Source: Acidimicrobiaceae bacterium
GTDB taxonomy: Bacteria; Actinomycetota; Acidimicrobiia; Acidimicrobiales; RAAP-2
NCBI GenBank assembly: GCA_003152555.1
Contig: PMAL01000129.1
Location: 2,100-19,473, forward strand
Reading direction: 5' to 3'
Length of the DNA: 17,374 nt
Under the pieces are notes generated by a model, which ran no database searches, was not told the origin of the DNA, and was given only the letters and a program-made list of their open reading frames with translations. Positions 14,088-17,374 of this stretch are shown here, in pieces; position 1 is the first letter of the stretch; each line of letters opens with the position of its first letter. The position numbers were made by a program, and so were the translations under genes.

Positions 14088-15389
14088 ATGGCGATATCCC
14101 CCATTGCCGCCGCGAGTGACGCTGAAATACTGACGCTCCCGCACGTCTTAGTAATAGGCGGCGGTTTCGCAGGACTGGCAGCGGCGCGCGAGCTCGCCAA
14201 TCAGCGGGTGCGCGTGACGATCATTGACCAACACAATTTCCACACGTTTTTGCCGTTGCTCTACCAGGTGGCGACGGCCGGACTGGAACCGGCCGACGTG
14301 GCCTATCCCATTCGCACCATTTTCGGACACGCGAAGAACGTGGGATTTCGCCACGGCCGAGTGCGCTTGGTTGATCACGCTCGCTCGAGCGTCACACTCG
14401 ACGACGAAAGTGAAATCGCCTTCGATCACTTGGTCGTGGCCACTGGTGCCACGGCGGCTTATTTTGGAATCCCGGGTGCTTCACAGTTTGCGCTGCCGCT
14501 CTACACGCTGTCCGACGCTCGCCATGTCCGCAATCGATTGCTCCTGTCCCTAGAAGTCGCCGACGTGCACGTGGGTGATGACTCGCCGCAACTTAACTAC
14601 GTCGTGGTGGGCGGCGGACCGACCGGCGTGGAGACGTCGGGCGCACTGGCCGAGCTCATACAAATTGTGGTTCGCCGTGACGGATTGCAAATTGATGAAT
14701 CCAAGGTGCGGATCGTGCTGGTGGACCTCGCGCCACGGCTGCTCACGGCGTTTCCTTCTCCGGCGAGCACGTACACCGAAAAGCAACTCATCGCCATGGG
14801 CGTCGACGTGCAACTCGGTCGATCAGTCGTGGAAGTCGAAGAACACGCCATTCGCTTCGCCGATGGTGAACGTCTCGAAACTACGGCCGTCATATGGGCG
14901 GCCGGCGTCACCGCGAGCGGCACCCTGGCCAATGAACTTCAAGAGAAGCCCGGCCCGGGAGGACGAGCACTCGTCTCTACGGATCTTCGCCTGCTCGGGA
15001 GCAAGAACATCTGGGTCGTTGGCGACGCGGCGGCCGTGCCCCAACGCGCTGGTGCGTTCTGCCCGCAATTGGCGCCAGTTGCCATCCAGTCGGGTCATCA
15101 CTGTGGTCGTCAAATATTACGCGTGCTGCGTAACGAGAAAACCGAGCCATTTCACTACCGCAATAAAGGAATCATGGCCACTATTGGTCGAAATGAGGCA
15201 GTCGCCAAACTGCCGGGTGGGGTGACGATCAAGGGCCGGGCCGGTTGGCTCGCCTGGTTGACCTTGCACCTCTTTTATCTCATTGGATTTCGTAACCGAC
15301 TGCGCGTCATGATCAATTGGACCTGGCGCTATTTTGATTGGCCCTCGGGACCGAGACTCATCGTTGCCGACGCCGAAACGGTGGATTAA
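14088..15389 (+). CDS. ndh: Type II NADH dehydrogenase (NDH-2, non-proton-pumping)
   Basis: A 433-residue flavoprotein close to the family length. The FAD-binding dinucleotide fold opens with HVLVIGGGFAGLAAA (19-33), followed by DQHNFHTFLPLLYQVATAGL (47-66), a strongly conserved NDH-2 signature. A second GGGPTGVE fold (175-182) binds NADH. VIWAAGV (268-274) and NIWVVGDAAAVP (307-318) close the FAD site, and the quinone-site segment CPQLAPVAIQSG follows (325-336). The C-terminus (386-420) is hydrophobic and Trp-rich and would attach the enzyme to the inner membrane face. It passes electrons from NADH to the quinone pool without pumping protons. The frame extends upstream into the MFS gene; ATG 14088 is chosen because it follows the MFS stop and sits just before the first fold. 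Confidence 0.95.
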   Translation: MAISPIAAASDAEILTLPHVLVIGGGFAGLAAARELANQRVRVTIIDQHNFHTFLPLLYQVATAGLEPADVAYPIRTIFGHAKNVGFRHGRVRLVDHARSSVTLDDESEIAFDHLVVATGATAAYFGIPGASQFALPLYTLSDARHVRNRLLLSLEVADVHVGDDSPQLNYVVVGGGPTGVETSGALAELIQIVVRRDGLQIDESKVRIVLVDLAPRLLTAFPSPASTYTEKQLIAMGVDVQLGRSVVEVEEHAIRFADGERLETTAVIWAAGVTASGTLANELQEKPGPGGRALVSTDLRLLGSKNIWVVGDAAAVPQRAGAFCPQLAPVAIQSGHHCGRQILRVLRNEKTEPFHYRNKGIMATIGRNEAVAKLPGGVTIKGRAGWLAWLTLHLFYLIGFRNRLRVMINWTWRYFDWPSGPRLIVADAETVD

Positions 15390-15434
15390 TCAGCGGTTTT
15401 GATTGGCGGCGCCACGACTTTGTCACTCTGATAT

Positions 15435-15773
15435 TCATCCGCCGCCCGTAAAGCTAAAACCTCGTGGACACTTCATATCTGCGTCATCTAGTGGGACAAC
15501 TTCCCACCACGGTCCGCTCAAATGGACGTTGCAAGAGTCGGGAGGGGGTGGAAGGCCCTTGAGGTAGACGAGCCCGGCGTATTGCTGGTCGGTACCGTTG
15601 AGGAACTCGACCATCACTTCGTTACGAAAGTTAGTTTCGTCAACGATTACCTCCTTAACCACTCCGATCCCTGGAATATGGCGAAGGTTGCCGGAAGGCG
15701 TGAAGTTCGCGCCCAATGATTTTACTTCCGCAATGTCCACGTCCTTTAGCCAGATCTTGGAATTCGCCTTCAC
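15435..15773 (-). CDS. Hypothetical small protein
   Basis: A 112-residue protein that I do not recognise. It has no signal peptide or membrane helix. The N-terminal part alternates charged and hydrophobic residues (IWLKDVDIAEVKSLG), and the middle looks like short beta-strands (VVKEVIVDE, NEVMVEFLNG, GLVYLKGL). A PPPP run, two cysteines and a final GFSFTGGG follow. An in-frame TAG six bases before the GTG at 15773 fixes the upper limit of the start. AGGAC lies directly before it, and an internal GTG at about 15740 is an alternative. Base composition is more AT-rich than most neighbours. It could be a genuine accessory gene or a weak open frame; no other long frame on either strand competes here. 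Confidence 0.5.
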   Translation of the reverse strand: MKANSKIWLKDVDIAEVKSLGANFTPSGNLRHIPGIGVVKEVIVDETNFRNEVMVEFLNGTDQQYAGLVYLKGLPPPPDSCNVHLSGPWWEVVPLDDADMKCPRGFSFTGGG

Positions 15774-15863
15774 GTCCTAAGCGTGCGCTGGGCGAAGGTA
15801 GAGATTGAACGCGACAAGGGCGAGCAATGAGTAACAAGAGCACTATCCAACTTCGTCGACTCC

Positions 15864-15898
15864 GCAAAATTGATTGGCTCGCGACTGGCAAGTCAATC
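15864..15898 (-). terminator. Possible terminator downstream of the PEPCK gene
   Basis: On the minus strand GATTG-A-CT (from 15898) can pair with AG-C-CAATC (ending 15872) around an 11-base loop with one mismatch. It is followed by AATTTTG. It lies about 75 bases after the PEPCK stop, where a terminator is expected. The stem is AT-rich and imperfect, so the call is weak. Confidence 0.3.
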
Positions 15899-15971
15899 TT
15901 TGTATTCACGAGGCAAACCTAACGCCGCAAAAATTTATGATTCATCCGGCGAACGTAGGTCGGGCGAACAC

Positions 15972-17374
15972 TCACGCCAAGCGAGCCTCGAGGTCGTTGA
16001 CCTGTTGGATCAACTCGTACGGTAGGTGATCGCCAAATTGCTCGTAGTACTGGCGAATGCTTGGCACCTCGTCGCGCCATTCGGCCGCGTCGACGTTTAG
16101 TAATTCAGTCATGTCCTCGAGTGTGACGTCAAGTCCGTCCAGGTCGATTGCCGTGGGCGTTGGCACGTAGCCGATGGGCGTGTCGAGCGCATCGCCTCGA
16201 CCCGAGACGCGCTCGAAGACCCACTCGAGCACGCGGCTGTTTTCGCCGAAGCCGGGCCACAGCCAGCGGCCATCGGCGCCCTTGCGAAACCAATTGACAT
16301 AGAAGATCTTGGGCAAAGTCTCTTCGCTAAATCGATCCGAGAAGCTGAACCAATGCTTGAAGTAGTCGCCCATGTTGTACCCGCAAAAGGGCAACATGGC
16401 GAAGGGGTCGCGTCGAAGGTTGCCGACAGTGCCGGTCGCGGCGGCCGTGGTTTCTGACGCCATGATGGAACCCAGGAACACGCCGTGTTCCCAGGTGCGT
16501 GACTGGAAGACGAGCGGAATGACGCTGGCGCGACGACCACCCAGCAAGATGGCGTCAATGGGCACACCGGCCGGGTCCTGCCATTCGGGTGCAATGGCTG
16601 GGTCCTGACTCGCGGGCGCAGTGAAGCGCGAGTTCGGATGGGCGGCCGGAGTGGCGCTGCCCTTCGTCCAGGGTTGACCTTTCCAGTCGGTGAGCGCGGA
16701 TGAAGGGTCCTCCATTCCCTCCCACCAGATGTCGCCGTCGGCGGTAATGGCGGTATTGGTGAAGATGGTGTTGGCCCCGACCGAAAGCATGGCGTTGGGA
16801 TTGGTCGTCATGTTGGTTCCGGGCGCGACGCCAAAGAAGCCGGCCTCGGGGTTGATGGCGTAGAGGCGTCCGTCGGCGCCGGGCTTCATCCAGCAGATAT
16901 CGTCACCGATCGTTTCAACTTTCCAACCGTCGAGTGATGGCACCATCATGGCCAGGTTGGTCTTGCCGCAGGCACTAGGGAAGGCTCCCGTGATGTAGCG
17001 AGATTCACCCTCGGGGTTGGTCAGTTTCAGGATCAACATGTGTTCGGCGAGCCAGCCGTTATCGCGGGCCATGGCCGATGCAATGCGCAGGGCGAAGCAC
17101 TTCTTGCCGAGCAGCGCGTTGCCTCCGTAGCCTGAGCCGTAGGAGATGATCTCGCGGCTCTCGGGGAAGTGGACGATGTACTTGTGCTTCGCATCACACG
17201 GCCAGGTCACGTCCTCTTCACCGGGCTCGAGTGGCACGCCGACCGAATGTAGGCAGGGCACAAAATTATCCTCGCCGAGCACCTCTAACGCGCCGCGACC
17301 CATGCGGGTCATGATGCGCATGCTGACCGCGACGTACGCCGAGTCGGTGATCTCAACGCCGATGTGCGAGATGT
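15972..17374 (-). CDS. pckG: GTP-dependent phosphoenolpyruvate carboxykinase, 5' end outside the window
   Basis: The frame runs from the TGA at 15972 to the window edge and is still open, giving about 466 residues. The family is about 600 residues, so the N-terminal quarter is missing. Visible motifs include the P-loop (kinase-1a) GAFPSACGKTNLAM with the hyper-reactive Cys of ACGKTN (codons near 16962-16985), the metal-binding kinase-2 segment VETIGDDICWM, and INPEAGFFGVAPGTN. Also present are the GGRR segment, GSIMASETTAA, PFCGYNMGDYF and the guanine-pocket region NWFRKGADGRWLWPGFGENSRVLEW. All point to the GTP rather than the ATP enzyme. It converts oxaloacetate and GTP to PEP, GDP and CO2, the entry step of gluconeogenesis or an anaplerotic step in reverse. 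Downstream, about 200 bases separate it from the hypothetical gene. Confidence 0.97.
   Translation of the reverse strand, partial: ISHIGVEITDSAYVAVSMRIMTRMGRGALEVLGEDNFVPCLHSVGVPLEPGEEDVTWPCDAKHKYIVHFPESREIISYGSGYGGNALLGKKCFALRIASAMARDNGWLAEHMLILKLTNPEGESRYITGAFPSACGKTNLAMMVPSLDGWKVETIGDDICWMKPGADGRLYAINPEAGFFGVAPGTNMTTNPNAMLSVGANTIFTNTAITADGDIWWEGMEDPSSALTDWKGQPWTKGSATPAAHPNSRFTAPASQDPAIAPEWQDPAGVPIDAILLGGRRASVIPLVFQSRTWEHGVFLGSIMASETTAAATGTVGNLRRDPFAMLPFCGYNMGDYFKHWFSFSDRFSEETLPKIFYVNWFRKGADGRWLWPGFGENSRVLEWVFERVSGRGDALDTPIGYVPTPTAIDLDGLDVTLEDMTELLNVDAAEWRDEVPSIRQYYEQFGDHLPYELIQQVNDLEARLA

Overview
The window looks like chromosomal DNA from a moderately high-GC actinobacterium. I would guess something near Acidimicrobiia, but the class assignment is weak. 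Support comes from a GTP-type PEP carboxykinase, a deazaflavin (F420)-dependent nitroreductase-family protein, a DUF3054 membrane protein, a sigma/anti-sigma pair and many apparently leaderless genes. No rRNA, tRNA, CRISPR array, insertion sequence or phage gene was recognised. No gene-free stretch exceeds about 300 bases.

Layout, left to right. (1) 1-498: 3' part of a GNAT acetyltransferase, open at the left edge. (2) 514-2691 (-): a two-PAS GGDEF-EAL protein with intact cyclase, I-site and phosphodiesterase residues, followed on the + strand by a DUF3054 membrane protein. (3) 3293-5258 (-): a compact operon of a secreted PF03640-like protein, an ECF sigma factor and a zinc-binding membrane anti-sigma factor. 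A hydrolase gene is divergent from it. (4) 5398-7692: alpha/beta hydrolase, a two-helix membrane protein, a decayed EAL-domain remnant with one base missing, and a nitroreductase-family gene. (5) 7854-9432: a SAM methyltransferase, the 5'-broken remnant of a beta-sandwich protein, and a small membrane protein. (6) 9548-12276: a DrrAB-type ABC exporter (ATPase then permease, TAATG overlap) with a divergent TetR regulator. (7) 12301-15389 (+): a small cysteine-containing exported protein, an MFS transporter and a type II NADH dehydrogenase. (8) 15435-17374 (-): an unrecognised small protein and the 3' three quarters of GTP-dependent PEP carboxykinase, open at the right edge.

How genes may work together: sigma and anti-sigma form a membrane-signal switch whose obvious first target is the secreted protein encoded just upstream in the same operon. 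TetR probably controls the divergent ABC exporter. NDH-2 and PEPCK are core energy and carbon metabolism genes. The GGDEF-EAL protein sets cyclic-di-GMP levels, and a second, dead EAL fragment lies 4 kb away.

The strongest pattern not explained by the gene list is that six genes carry a TANNNT hexamer exactly 6 or 7 bases before the start codon. Three more have one 7 to 9 bases before a start I chose partly on that evidence. This is the signature of leaderless transcripts, and it contrasts with a second set of genes that have clear Shine-Dalgarno sequences. I did not find a convincing new defence or mobile system. The least described unit is the secreted protein-sigma-anti-sigma operon.
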